Positions 45,801 through 54,298 are shown, numbered from the stretch's first letter. The stretch: DNA of 64,000 nucleotides from an uncultured Clostridia bacterium (GCA_944387405.1 CALXET010000005.1:36499-100498), one strand, 5' to 3'. Notes: generated from the letters alone by a model not told the origin. Program-made: numbers and translations.

Positions 45801-46178
45801 TCCACTTATCATAATAATTTTATTAAACTTCATTCCATTAATAACATCATAATATGAAGTATAATATTTTTCTTTATATTTTTCTAACTTCTCATATTCT
45901 TTCTCTAATTCATAAAATTCTTTTTGTTCTATTTTCATACTATAATTATATTTCTTTATAATTTCATTAATTTTTTTTATAATTTCATTTTGTTCTAACT
46001 CTTCACCAGATAATTCTTTACCACTATATCTATATAGCTCCCTTTCTTTAGGTACTTCACCTAATATATATGAAAATAATCTTTTATCTTCCCATTCATA
46101 ATGTTCTTTTATCAGCTCTTTACTCATAGCATTTTTTTGAATTTTATTTAATTCTTTTATTTTCAATTTATATAACAT
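42801..46178 (-). CDS. Large STAND/NACHT-like ATPase, candidate anti-phage sensor
   Basis: The 1125-residue protein has a helical N-terminal region (1-115), a P-loop ATPase with Walker A SGPGGIGKSQF (about 126-133), Walker B FYFIIDAINEF (about 175-185) and the sensor-like LRVIISLRDF, then a winged-helix-like part and a long C-terminal region of several hundred residues with no domain I recognise. The last 60 residues hold SRQQNAECKKCIVY. STAND ATPases such as Avs proteins recognise phage proteins and trigger an effector; no nuclease domain is evident here, so the N- or C-terminal region may be the effector. GGAG directly abuts the first ATG, so the TTG at 46166 is an alternative start. Confidence 0.7.
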   Translation of the reverse strand: MLYKLKIKELNKIQKNAMSKELIKEHYEWEDKRLFSYILGEVPKERELYRYSGKELSGEELEQNEIIKKINEIIKKYNYSMKIEQKEFYELEKEYEKLEKYKEKYYTSYYDVINGMKFNKIIMISGPGGIGKSQFLFEFSEKVSKKFNYLCLYGKYCENIENDIFKDIVKNIKNDRFYFIIDAINEFNEGLREKIYKFINDNRNNSNLRVIISLRDFSMAEKEIQRLKKLVDIEEIFTGVDPDNALEKISEKYNLDLSIYDRLLYDNNPLHLKLIIKSISENQLINKGLKPITKGTYIYEHFIKNVLTRNDWNITKKIIGEMFKNKSKEIKVDELNKLNITDFSAYMNKMKTNNFVGTYDYDNDTFIYFINETLTDYLIARFLFDNLDGLNISETKEYISKIVKVFYSIHDQVILMLFEKYEDNIEIAIKIIKETALNNYLDIEIFNELNLSTNNMTKIQKLLKVNIPLEQLLIRAGGNESNPFNCTNFLNDKLKKIYDKKQLNIVGYDVKKIRHKLKVYVQTVSKFNYDKKYIEEKFWYAVWCSSLVNKLNRTLAKKLIFEITNIHSEYINKLISIYSEVKDEYIQEMVVQVLSSLKKNNKIIKKFFNRINVIDFCNIKNLYFISNYLYGKENYEKMEKTNYILDTDKRIDNNILKFLHRIFFTYKYDYDFFGFETYNSSITFQTKFLKEEKKAIIKVNSFIQNHFKCLNNNECNSTYFKENFIDKKFSINEEEIEDRVIYLAWQKIFKTYMKKYNIKIKDLDNIYVYEEEEKGIIYKALELSFSKINGSMTCNYFTNEFEIYGDYKGYQFNLYDRYDEKAEIYYPVAVFNQDIENLDNKTLKKIIVPEKKNIKWVKDSELSLNNIKKIIEPITYKNEKYYMLYGSIRLDEKSDDEYGNSWIDTYIINLAIDENYNLCGISNEDRKYTIETNKYRGNFEDYKNENYKMTTSLYSASDLNNIYVTTDFNLPPSIIIKEFDLHYNKFSSSWNGVNEEKIILVNNNEGMWYRKGCSGTLYIKKKYYDILIKKHNYKYFCFTEKYHPKTGYCEDSALQIQINSDGSIEKYKHYKSHKYYSRQQNAECKKCIVYKKEKEDEKKWKNNKFYDLLIENIEEIWDDYDESDN

Positions 46179-46310
46179 CTCCTATAGGTTTTTATAGAAT
46201 ATATATCATATTTCTTTAAATTTCTCAATTTTTCAATACGAATTACTATTATATTGTCTTTTTAAATAATTCTCTTCTATAAAACTTATGTAGCTTAGCT
46301 ACTTGTTCAA

Positions 46311-46330
46311 CCTTTTGTATGTACAAAAGG
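46311..46330. repeat. Perfect inverted repeat in the 46179-46449 gap
   Basis: CCTTTTGTA/TACAAAAGG with a two-base loop, next to a GAATCT/AGATTC hairpin. It could be an operator or part of the leader of the STAND gene. I see no gene in this 270-base gap. Confidence 0.5.
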
Positions 46331-46394
46331 GAATCTTGCTTAAAGATTCTACATTTAAAACTATCTATAAATCTCACGATGAGAATTTTTTTAT

Positions 46395-46426
46395 AAAAAG
46401 AAATTCCCCAATGGGAACTTCTTTTT
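46395..46426. terminator. Terminator after the Xis-replisome organiser operon
   Basis: AAAAAGAAATTCCC paired with GGGAACTTCTTTTT (one mismatch), CAAT loop; the flanking A and T runs allow either direction. Confidence 0.75.
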
Positions 46427-46449
46427 ATATTACCTAATATATTTTCTTA

Positions 46450-46602
46450 CTAATAATTATCTGCAATATATTCTTCTATTTTTCTTAATAAATCATTATA
46501 TGAATTAAATTCATAATGACTTTTTTCTACAATGTCTAATTTAAATGTTGTAGTAAATGTAGTTTTGTTGTTTATATTTTCATTATCTTTATATTCCTTC
46601 AT
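46450..46602 (-). CDS. 50-residue acidic microprotein, unknown function
   Basis: The frame encodes MKEYKDNENINNKTTFTTTF then a helical end NSYNDLLRKIEEYIADNY. GTGAGG lies just upstream of the ATG at 46602, and the gene begins eight bases after the replisome organiser stop, followed by a terminator, so it is probably the last gene of that operon. I recognise no family. Confidence 0.55.
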   Translation of the reverse strand: MKEYKDNENINNKTTFTTTFKLDIVEKSHYEFNSYNDLLRKIEEYIADNY

Positions 46603-46609
46603 AGTTACC

Positions 46610-47161
46610 TCACTTTCTTAAATTATCATAAAGATTATCAAAAAATTCTGATGGATATTTTCTTTGATCATAATCCAAATAACCTTTCTTCTTTGAAAAA
46701 TTTTTTTTATTATGCTCTAATTTATTATTTTCTTTTTTATTCTCCTCTATATCGTTACATAACGTTACATTAACGTTATTCTCATTTTTTTGATTTTCTC
46801 TAAACCTTTTTTGTCTTTCTCTATTTTGTTGTTTTACAATCTCATATTTATCAGCACTTTGGTACTTATACCAATTTTTAATTCGATATATATTGTCCTC
46901 ACAAATTATCATTTCAAAATGGATTAACTTGTTCAATATATTTTGAATTTTTTTGTTTGATTTGTGTGTAATTGTTGCAAGATTTTCTACTGTTATTGGT
47001 GTATTTTCTGACATCATAATTTTTCCATCTTGCATAGATGTACCAGCAAGTGTCAGTAATTGAATCCATACTCTAAAGAACGTGTCCCCATCACGTTCTT
47101 TGAGTAATAGTTGAATTTTAGGATTTGCAAATATATTTGTAAACACTTTAATCCATTGCAT
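46610..47161 (-). CDS. Phage-type replisome organiser N-terminal domain protein
   Basis: The 183-residue protein starts MQWIKVFTNIFANPKIQLLLKERDGDTFFRVWIQLLTLAG, the signature of the phage replisome organiser N-terminal domain, a winged helix that binds an origin, followed by a Lys/Asn/Glu-rich tail without a DnaD-like helicase-loading domain. The start is the ATG at 47161, eight bases after AAAGGAG. It suggests the excised element can replicate or once did. Operon with the Xis-like gene 17 bases upstream. Confidence 0.8.
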   Translation of the reverse strand: MQWIKVFTNIFANPKIQLLLKERDGDTFFRVWIQLLTLAGTSMQDGKIMMSENTPITVENLATITHKSNKKIQNILNKLIHFEMIICEDNIYRIKNWYKYQSADKYEIVKQQNRERQKRFRENQKNENNVNVTLCNDIEENKKENNKLEHNKKNFSKKKGYLDYDQRKYPSEFFDNLYDNLRK

Positions 47162-47177
47162 AAACAATACTCCTTTC

Positions 47178-47381
47178 CTATTTGTTTATAGAATTTTCTT
47201 CTTTTTCTTTTAAATATCCATCTAAAGCTTGTACTCTAAATAATACTCTTCCACCTACTCTTGCACATGGTATCTGTTTTCTTCTTACTAGTTGATTCAC
47301 AAGCCAATATGATACGCCTAAATATTCTGCTGTTTCTTTCATTGTTAGCGTTGTTCTTTCAACCTTTGGTAGTTCTTTCAT
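47178..47381 (-). CDS. Excisionase-family helix-turn-helix protein
   Basis: The 67-residue protein (MKELPKVERTTLTMKETAEYLGVSYWLVNQLVRRKQIPCARVGGRVLFRVQALDGYL, abridged) is a winged MerR-like HTH_17 domain typical of excisionases and element regulators. ATG at 47381, after GGGAGGTG. It probably bends the att site during excision and controls the adjacent divergent genes. Confidence 0.85.
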   Translation of the reverse strand: MKELPKVERTTLTMKETAEYLGVSYWLVNQLVRRKQIPCARVGGRVLFRVQALDGYLKEKEENSINK

Positions 47382-47420
47382 AAAATCACCTCCCACTTTT
47401 CAACAATATTTTTAATAATT

Positions 47421-47460
47421 TCAGCACTTATCAGCACTTTTGTTGATTTTTAGTGCTTTG
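47421..47460. promoter_or_regulatory. TCAGCACTT repeats in the Xis/47575 divergent region
   Basis: TCAGCACTTA (47421) and TCAGCACTTT (47431) repeat at exactly one helical turn, with inverted AGTGCT at 47452. A likely operator or replication iteron for the Xis-like or replisome organiser protein. Confidence 0.5.
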
Positions 47461-47574
47461 CCTTGTAAAATATAATTAGCTAATTACTGATTATTATTTT
47501 AGTTGTTTAGTTTTGAATTAAAAACCTGACAGCTAATAATTAGAAAATGTTTTTGAGCTGTAGGGGTGATTATT

Positions 47575-48618
47575 ATGATAAGTGATTTAAAAATTGCTTT
47601 TGATTTTACAAACTCTAAAGAATATGTATCAAAATTTACAACCGAAGAATTTACCGAAATAAATAAAATACCTGAAAATTTGAGAAATAAAAAATTTTAT
47701 ATTTTTAAATCTGAACAACCATACTGTCAAGATCTTGGAACATATTTGCTTGACTTCATGAATACAGATTTTGATGATATTGAAGATTTTAATTTACTAC
47801 TCGTTAAATATCTTTTTGTTCCTTGCTTAATGCTATATAATCCTAATATATTAAATGATTGTTTATATGGTAAAAATTTAATATTTAAAGACAATTCTGT
47901 AGAAAACAATAATTTAATTTTATCTGAGGAAGAAATTAAATATTATGCTGAAGTATTTTATGAAGAATATTATTGGGATTTATCAACTACACAACTTAAA
48001 TTTGAAAATATTTTTGAGAATAAATATTATAAAAATTTTTTAGATGTGACTAATATTTTAGATGATAATTATGATTTCTTAGAAGAATTATCTAAAAAAG
48101 AAAAAGATTTTTCTGCAATAAAAGATATTGCTTCCGAATTTAATAATATTGGAATTAGCTATGATGTAAAAAATTTTTATGATAATAATGATTTATATAC
48201 TTACTATTATTCAAAAAATCCTACTGATATTGCCTATGTATCTGCAAGAGAACTTTTTAATAACAAAAAAAGTTTTAGGCTAGTACGTTGTAAGAACTGT
48301 AACTATTATTTTATACCTAAAACTTCTCATAAAACTTTATATTGTGATGATATTTATGAAAATAATAAAACATGTAAGGAATATGCTAATTCAATATCTT
48401 CAACCAAAACTTATGAATCTGATGAGCTTTGCAAAAAATATAGAAATAGATATAAGAATTTGCACAAACAAGCATCTTTAAGTAGCAATCCTAAAGTACT
48501 TATTCTTTACGAAAAATACAAATTAAAAGGTGCTAAAATGCTTGAAAAATATCAACGTAGTAAAATTACAGCTAAAGAATTTGATAATTGGATTGATAGT
48601 ATGAAAATAAGGAAGTAA
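47575..48618 (+). CDS. Zinc-ribbon-like mobile element protein (DUF6076-like)
   Basis: The 347-residue protein has an acidic helical N-terminal two-thirds and a C-terminal cysteine cluster RCKNCNYYFIPKTSHKTLYCDD...KTCKEYAN (CxxC and CxxxC spaced as a zinc ribbon), then a Lys-rich helical end. Similar proteins, which I associate with DUF6076, occur beside integrases in Clostridia; the function is unknown. The start is the ATG at 47575 behind GGGGTG. Confidence 0.65.
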   Translation: MISDLKIAFDFTNSKEYVSKFTTEEFTEINKIPENLRNKKFYIFKSEQPYCQDLGTYLLDFMNTDFDDIEDFNLLLVKYLFVPCLMLYNPNILNDCLYGKNLIFKDNSVENNNLILSEEEIKYYAEVFYEEYYWDLSTTQLKFENIFENKYYKNFLDVTNILDDNYDFLEELSKKEKDFSAIKDIASEFNNIGISYDVKNFYDNNDLYTYYYSKNPTDIAYVSARELFNNKKSFRLVRCKNCNYYFIPKTSHKTLYCDDIYENNKTCKEYANSISSTKTYESDELCKKYRNRYKNLHKQASLSSNPKVLILYEKYKLKGAKMLEKYQRSKITAKEFDNWIDSMKIRK

Positions 48619-48628
48619 AAACTTCCTT
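48609..48628. terminator. Convergent terminator
   Basis: AAGGAAGT/ACTTCCTT stem with AAAA loop spanning the ends of the 47575 gene and the HNH-gene reading frame. Confidence 0.65.
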
Positions 48629-48936
48629 ATTTTAAATATTTATTTACAATGTATCTTATATTATAATTATTTGATTTACTTAATTTTGCAATTATGTCTT
48701 TAAATTTTTCTTTATTTCTTTTATTCAAGCAATAAATCAAATTAACAATAGCATAATCCTTTTCAAAATTGTTGTCATTTAAAAAATTATTTAGTATATG
48801 GATGGTATCATCAAAATGTTCTGTACCAATAAATACATGTGATAATTTGATTGTTTCATCAACTAATTCTATATCTTCTGATTGTATAGACAAACAATAA
48901 ATACTATATATTATATTTAAATCATTATTACTAATC
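48627..48936 (-). pseudogene. Out-of-frame C-terminal continuation of the HNH-helical repeat protein
   Basis: The frame encodes about 100 helical-repeat-like residues (SEDIELVDETIKLSHVFIG...) and is open without a stop from the A9 tract at 48945-48937 (minus strand). It has no ribosome binding site of its own; the only possible start is a TTG at 48893. A one-base deletion in the A9 run, or slippage there, would join it to the upstream protein for 870 residues. So it is the separated end of that gene, not an independent one. Confidence 0.65.
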
Positions 48937-51240
48937 TTTTTTTTTATTTCTAAAAATTATACTTATACAATCTATAATTTCATATAAGGCATTTTGATTA
49001 CAAATACCTTGTACCATAAAATAATTTAATATATTATTTAGTGTTTTTTCTTTTAAAGCATATCTTGCCATTTCTATATTAATATTTATATCTACTTTTG
49101 ATTTGCTATCATAAAAATCCTTGCTTGCTGATTCTATTTTAACATTTTTTATAATATTTTTTATTTCTTCTAATATATTGTTATCTTTTTCAATTAATGC
49201 TATATAAGTAAGACATTTGAGCATATTTATTTTTTCATTTACATATTGATTCTTAGACATTAATATCATTCTAGACAATGGTAATATGTCATTTAGAACA
49301 ATTGCTCTTATCTCTTCATTATATTTTCTTTTTGTAAAGTTTTCCCATCCTATTAAATAATTCCTAGCATTAAAAAAATGAATAGCAGGATTTTTTTCTC
49401 TCTTTTCAGCTTCACTTTTTATTTGAGTAACAATGTATTTCAATGTCTTTGTGCTATTCTTTTTTTCAATATTATACCAAAAATTTTCAAAAGAATTTTC
49501 TTTTAATAAAATATTGTTAAAGTTATTTGTTTTAGTATATTTTTTTAATTCAATCATTGCTTGAAAGGCTTCTATATCATTAATATCTTTTACTTTATTT
49601 ACTATATTAATAAAAAGTTTTTTTTCTTTTTCATCTAATTCCAAAAACTTTATCTTATTTAATATACTACTAAAATTTCTAAAAAAACCTGAATAATTTT
49701 TGTTTAAGTATTTTAATATTATATTAAATAAATTTTCTTTTTTTACGAATCGTTCTGTATTATTTGGTATTGACTCCCAAGCTCTATGCACTTCATCAAA
49801 ATCACATGTCTTTCCTATATTTATAATTTTTAAAATGTGTTTTTCAAATTTTAAATATGTTTTGTCATCAAGATATCTACCATAAACATCAAATATGAAA
49901 ATATAATAATTATTAATATCCATCGGTAAAATAGCTTTCTCTAGTGACAGAATTTCATTAATAAACTCATTACTATTAATAAAATTTTCTGTTAACTTTA
50001 TTCGATTATACATTTTTTTAAATTCTTTGAATTTTCCTGATAATATCATTTGCTTTAAACAATTCTTATAAAAAATTGTATCCTCATAACAATTTGCATA
50101 TATACTTAAAACTTCTGCTAGTAAGTTTCTAACTAATCTAAAATGTGTAATTGAACCAAATAAAATACTTATATATGCAAGTTCTTGAATAGAATTTAAT
50201 ATATATTCTAATCCCACTCCATATATTTGTGTATATTTGGATTTATTTTGATAATTAAATATATTTTTAAGTACATTTTCATACAAATTACTACGCACTC
50301 TGTCTATATTAGGATAAACTATCTTACGACGATTCTTTTTGATTTCCATTTGAAAAACATTATCTATAGAATATTTTCTTTCTATTCTTTCCAATTGAAT
50401 TGTAATATTTCTTCCATCGACTAATATATCATCCCTTAACCAATTTTCTATATTATCACTTTTCATATTTAATAGCTCTAAATATATTTTATGTGCTTCC
50501 TTTATATTTCCTTCAAAATACTTATGCAAAGCATCCCATCTTCTTGCTAAAATATCATCATCGTTTATATTATATATTTTTTTTAATTCTTCATAAAATC
50601 CATCTAAATTCGCTAATGGGAATTTTTTTCTTCCCATCAACCATTCCAATAGCTCTTTACCAAAATTTGAAATAATATCATCAAATATAAAATCTTTTTT
50701 GAAAAAATTAGTGAAATCCTTGCAATAAATATAATCATTCAAACCTTCAAATTTTCTCAGATATTCTTCATACTGAATACTACTCCATTGAGAATTCTTA
50801 TGGATATTTAATACTTCTATTACATCTTTTTCTTTTTCTTCAACTATTCTCTCTTTTTTTACATCTGTTATCTCATTTATTTGTTTTATTAGTCCTATTT
50901 CTGCTCTAGATTCAGCTTTGCTTTTCCAATCTTTTAATACTTCCACTGTATATTTTTTTTCATCACTATCTATAATTTTTGAACATGTTTGGCAAAGCCA
51001 TATTCCATTTTCTATACTTGAACGTTGTTCTGGTGTCATATTTATATCATATCTTTTTCCTCCTGGTGCCGCCGCACATATATGAGAAGCTACTCCTGTA
51101 TTTATAAATTTCTCACTTGCAGAAGATGGACCTAATGTTCCTCTACTACATTCGGGATTTGAGCATAAATAATTAACTCTTTTAGCTAATACTTCTTTTA
51201 TCTTATTTGAAAAATCATCTCTATTATTATTTTTTCCCAT
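48931..51240 (-). CDS. HNH nuclease-helical repeat protein, candidate defence effector
   Basis: The 769-residue protein has an N-terminal HNH/treble-clef domain: CSNPECSRGTLGPSS, VASHICAAAPGGKRYD, then NGIWLCQTCSKIID and a VEVLKDWK helix (about residues 25-110). The last zinc-ligand region reads CQTCSKIID. A long helical-repeat region (about 130-769) follows. This N-terminal domain is common in bacterial anti-phage proteins as a DNA-cutting effector, with the repeat region as sensor. The ATG at 51240 follows AGGAGG by seven bases. The gene ends soon after an A9 run beyond which a second frame continues, so it may be truncated or slippage-controlled. Confidence 0.75.
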   Translation of the reverse strand: MGKNNNRDDFSNKIKEVLAKRVNYLCSNPECSRGTLGPSSASEKFINTGVASHICAAAPGGKRYDINMTPEQRSSIENGIWLCQTCSKIIDSDEKKYTVEVLKDWKSKAESRAEIGLIKQINEITDVKKERIVEEKEKDVIEVLNIHKNSQWSSIQYEEYLRKFEGLNDYIYCKDFTNFFKKDFIFDDIISNFGKELLEWLMGRKKFPLANLDGFYEELKKIYNINDDDILARRWDALHKYFEGNIKEAHKIYLELLNMKSDNIENWLRDDILVDGRNITIQLERIERKYSIDNVFQMEIKKNRRKIVYPNIDRVRSNLYENVLKNIFNYQNKSKYTQIYGVGLEYILNSIQELAYISILFGSITHFRLVRNLLAEVLSIYANCYEDTIFYKNCLKQMILSGKFKEFKKMYNRIKLTENFINSNEFINEILSLEKAILPMDINNYYIFIFDVYGRYLDDKTYLKFEKHILKIINIGKTCDFDEVHRAWESIPNNTERFVKKENLFNIILKYLNKNYSGFFRNFSSILNKIKFLELDEKEKKLFINIVNKVKDINDIEAFQAMIELKKYTKTNNFNNILLKENSFENFWYNIEKKNSTKTLKYIVTQIKSEAEKREKNPAIHFFNARNYLIGWENFTKRKYNEEIRAIVLNDILPLSRMILMSKNQYVNEKINMLKCLTYIALIEKDNNILEEIKNIIKNVKIESASKDFYDSKSKVDININIEMARYALKEKTLNNILNYFMVQGICNQNALYEIIDCISIIFRNKKKD

Positions 51241-51400
51241 ACTCAAACCTCCTCTTGCCGAATTATATCATAAATTCCCCTACACCACAAACTTTTTTCT
51301 CTATAACTACCTGTCGGGTTTTGTTTTCTTTTTACATGATGCTACAATAAAATCATAGTAATTTACCCAATTACTAAATAAAACGAAAGGAGGCAAATAA

Positions 51401-52600
51401 GTGACAGGTAGTATTGAAAAACGTGGAAAAAATAGCTATAGGTTAGTAGTATTTAAAGGTTATGACTTAGACGGAAAATCAGTTAGACATCAAAAAACTG
51501 TACATTGTAAAAATAAATCCGAAGCTCAAATAGAGCTAGCAAAATTTGTAACGCAAATAGAAAATGGATTTATTATAGAAGGGTCTACTCCAACATTTAA
51601 AGAATTTGTAGACATATGGGAACGTGATTATGCTTTAAAAGAACTTGCTCCATCAACTTATTGTAGATATAAAAGAATGTTAGAAACGAGAATTATACCT
51701 TATTTTGGACATTTAAAACTAGATAAAATTAGACCTATTGATATTATGCATTTCTATAATTTACTTGAAGAAGATACACAACTTCAAAGAAAGAAAAATA
51801 ATCATGGAGAAAAGACTAGAAAACCCTTATCAAAAAAAACTATATTAGAACATCATAGATTAATACATGCAATGTTACACAAAGCAGTATATTGGCAAAT
51901 GATTGTAACTAATCCAGCTGAACGTGTAGAACCTCCAAAAGCACCTAAACCACAAAGACCTTGTTATGATGAAGATCAAACTAGAATTTTAGTGGATAAT
52001 TTAGAAAAACTAACAGGAAAAGATATTAAATATAAAGTTGCTATTTTACTAGATATTTTTATAGGTGCAAGGCTTGGAGAACTTGCTGGACTTGAATGGT
52101 CAGATATAGATTTTAAAAATGGAATTATATGTATTAATAAATCTAGCCAATATTTATCAGAAAAAGGTGTATTCACCAAAAGTCCTAAAAACGAGAGTTC
52201 TATACGTGACGTTGCTATCCCTGATTTTATTGTTTCTTTACTTAAAGAATATAAATTATGGTACAATGAACAAAAATCAATTGTAGGCGATTTCTGGCAC
52301 GAATCTGATAGATTATTTGTACAAGATGACGGAAAACCTATTCATCCATCTACAATTAGTAAATGGTTTGAAAAATTTATTAAACAAATTGGTTTACCAG
52401 TTATAAATTTTCATGGTTTGCGACACACAAATGCTACTCTATTAATAGGTCAGCAAGTTGATGTAGCCACTGTATCAGCAAGACTAGGTCATGCTCAAAT
52501 TACTACAACTTATAATTTCTATGTACATCCATTAAAGTCACATGATAAAAAAGCTGGTAATGTACTAGAAAATTTATTAGTATCTAATAATGTACATTAA
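51401..52600 (+). CDS. int: Tyrosine site-specific integrase
   Basis: The 399-residue phage/ICE-type integrase has an N-terminal arm-binding domain (GSIEKRGKNSYRLVVFKG), a SAM-like core-binding domain (about 65-165) and a catalytic domain with Arg (GARLGELAGLEW, about 223), His-x-x-Arg (FHGLRHTNATLL, about 337-340), GH (RLGHAQ) and the nucleophile Tyr (TTTYNFYVHPL, about 373). Start is GTG at 51401 behind AAAGGAGG. It lies at the right end of the element and recombines the 20-bp tRNA-fMet core. Confidence 0.95.
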   Translation: MTGSIEKRGKNSYRLVVFKGYDLDGKSVRHQKTVHCKNKSEAQIELAKFVTQIENGFIIEGSTPTFKEFVDIWERDYALKELAPSTYCRYKRMLETRIIPYFGHLKLDKIRPIDIMHFYNLLEEDTQLQRKKNNHGEKTRKPLSKKTILEHHRLIHAMLHKAVYWQMIVTNPAERVEPPKAPKPQRPCYDEDQTRILVDNLEKLTGKDIKYKVAILLDIFIGARLGELAGLEWSDIDFKNGIICINKSSQYLSEKGVFTKSPKNESSIRDVAIPDFIVSLLKEYKLWYNEQKSIVGDFWHESDRLFVQDDGKPIHPSTISKWFEKFIKQIGLPVINFHGLRHTNATLLIGQQVDVATVSARLGHAQITTTYNFYVHPLKSHDKKAGNVLENLLVSNNVH

Positions 52601-52700
52601 CAATTCAATATTATCAAAACTTTTTTGTCACTCTCATATTTATTAGCTTTGAATTATCTTGTAATTTATAGCTTTAAAAAGTATTAATTTGGAGAGTTCA

Positions 52701-52721
52701 TCCCCAATTTCTCCCCAATTT
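52701..52721 (+). repeat. Right arm-type repeat
   Basis: Identical to 36160-36180 in sequence and orientation; lies between int and the core repeat. The stretch 52601-52813 holds nothing else I can name. Confidence 0.65.
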
Positions 52722-52813
52722 GACATAAACTAGTGGTTTTTACCCATTATTGCAACCAATTTTCAATCAATAAAAAATCACTAAAACCGTTACAGTTCTA
52801 GTGATATATTCTT

Positions 52814-52889
<76 letters not shown>

Positions 52890-52901
52890 ATGTCTTTTTA
52901 T

Positions 52902-52930
52902 ATTATATGATAGAATAGTAGTTGTGTCAA
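52902..52930 (-). promoter_or_regulatory. Promoter of tRNA-fMet
   Basis: On the minus strand, TTGACA (52930-52925), 17 bases, TATAAT (52907-52902): a perfect consensus, 12 bases before the tRNA. Confidence 0.9.
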
Positions 52931-53076
52931 TATATTATATGTAAAAATTATAAAAAACATGAAAAAAATACTAAAATTATTAAATAAAATAAAAAAATGT
53001 ATATACAAAAAAATTTTTATATGTTATCATGAAAAAAATAAAAAGTATAATATTTATAAATTTTTTTTGAAAAATA

Positions 53077-53105
53077 TGTACAAATGTTGAAAAATGTGGT
53101 ATTAT
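53077..53105 (+). promoter_or_regulatory. Probable promoter of the secretion operon
   Basis: TGTACA, 17 bases, TATTAT with an extended TGG before the -10 box; about 57 bases before the first start codon. Confidence 0.45.
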
Positions 53106-53161
53106 ATAATTGTAGGAAAAAATTTGTGAATATCGTTATTATAAAAGGAGGAAAAAACGAA

Positions 53162-53527
53162 ATGAAAATGAGTAGAAAAACAGTTAGAATAATAACAGCC
53201 GTTATGATGTTTTTAATGATTTTATCAGTTGCTTCTACAGTTTTAGGTTCTTCTTGGACACCACAAGCAAATGAAGGTGCCGCTGGTGCAGATAGTATTA
53301 AAAATATTATCAATGCTGTATTAGGATGGGTACAAATCATTGGTATAGGTGTAGCTGTTATTATGTTAATAGTTTTAGCTATTAAATATATTTCTGCAGC
53401 ACCTGGAGACAAAGCAGAAATCAAAAAACATGCTGTTGTTTATGTAGTAGGTGCAGTTATATTATTTGCTGCAACTGGTATATTACAAATTATCAGAACA
53501 TTTGCTACACAAACAATTACAGGCTAA
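53162..53527 (+). CDS. TrbC/VirB2-like pilin-like membrane protein 1
   Basis: The 121-residue protein has a signal peptide (residues about 7-30, VRIITAVMMFLMILSVASTVLG) and two hydrophobic helices separated by the short basic loop SAAPGDKAEIKKHA, the layout of VirB2/TrbC major pilins. The ATG at 53162 is ten bases after AGGAGG. It is close to the protein at 53954 (shared IIGxGVAxIMLxVLAIKY and PGDKAEIKKHAVVYVVGA). Confidence 0.8.
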   Translation: MKMSRKTVRIITAVMMFLMILSVASTVLGSSWTPQANEGAAGADSIKNIINAVLGWVQIIGIGVAVIMLIVLAIKYISAAPGDKAEIKKHAVVYVVGAVILFAATGILQIIRTFATQTITG

Positions 53528-53605
53528 TAGCAAATACAGAATATACATAAAATTTCGGAAAGATTATCAGAAATGATAATCTTTCTTTGTAAAAGGTGGA
53601 AGCAT

Positions 53606-53944
53606 ATGAAAATTAAAAGAATTTTAATAATTTTTCTAGTTTGTATGATGCTAATGTCTACAATCATTTTTGCAGATAGTCCTCCAAACATTTATAATAA
53701 TTTGACACCTGATACTGGACTTAGTGGTATTGGTGATGCAATACTTGGAGTAATTAGAGGAATTGCAGGAACTGCAGCAGCAGTATCAATAATTGTTTTA
53801 GGTATTAAATATACATATAGTGCTCCTAGTGAAAAAGCAGAAGTAAAAAAGAAAATGATGCCAGTTGTAATTGGATCTGTTTTACTATTTGGAGCAATGA
53901 CGATAATAGATGCTATTTCAGAGGTTGCAGTAGATTTATTATAG
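53606..53944 (+). CDS. TrbC/VirB2-like pilin-like membrane protein 2
   Basis: The 112-residue protein has a signal peptide (ILIIFLVCMMLMSTIIFA), then a Gly-rich first helix (GIGDAILGVIRGIAGTAAAVSIIVLGIKYTYSAPSEK, abridged here) and second helix (MMPVVIGSVLLFGAMTIID). It has the same topology as its neighbours but is more divergent. The start is the ATG at 53606 after AAAGGTGG. Confidence 0.78.
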   Translation: MKIKRILIIFLVCMMLMSTIIFADSPPNIYNNLTPDTGLSGIGDAILGVIRGIAGTAAAVSIIVLGIKYTYSAPSEKAEVKKKMMPVVIGSVLLFGAMTIIDAISEVAVDLL

Positions 53945-53953
53945 GAGGAAAAT

Positions 53954-54298
53954 ATGAAGAAAAGAAAAGTGTTGTTGCCAACTTTAGTTTCTTTTGCCAT
54001 ATTAGCTCATTCAAAATTATATGCTAGAAATGTTGGCGGTTTATCTTTAAATGAAGATGCTAATAGCACAATACTAAATGCAGGAGGAAAGATACTAGGT
54101 CTTGCACAGATTATTGGAGTCGGAGTTGCAACAATAATGTTAGTTGTGCTTGCAATTAAATATATGTCATCAGCTCCTGGAGATAAAGCAGAAATTAAAA
54201 AACATGCAGTAGTTTATGTCGTTGGTGCGATATTAATATATGCTGCAAGTGGTGTTTTAGCAATTATTCAAGCTTTTGCAGAAGGAATGGGTAATTAA
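53954..54298 (+). CDS. TrbC/VirB2-like pilin-like membrane protein 3
   Basis: The 114-residue protein has a signal peptide (VLLPTLVSFAILAHSKLYA) and two helices around the loop SSAPGDKAEIKKHA, nearly identical in that part to pilin-like protein 1. ATAGGAGG lies just before its ATG, nine bases after the preceding stop codon. Confidence 0.8.
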   Translation: MKKRKVLLPTLVSFAILAHSKLYARNVGGLSLNEDANSTILNAGGKILGLAQIIGVGVATIMLVVLAIKYMSSAPGDKAEIKKHAVVYVVGAILIYAASGVLAIIQAFAEGMGN

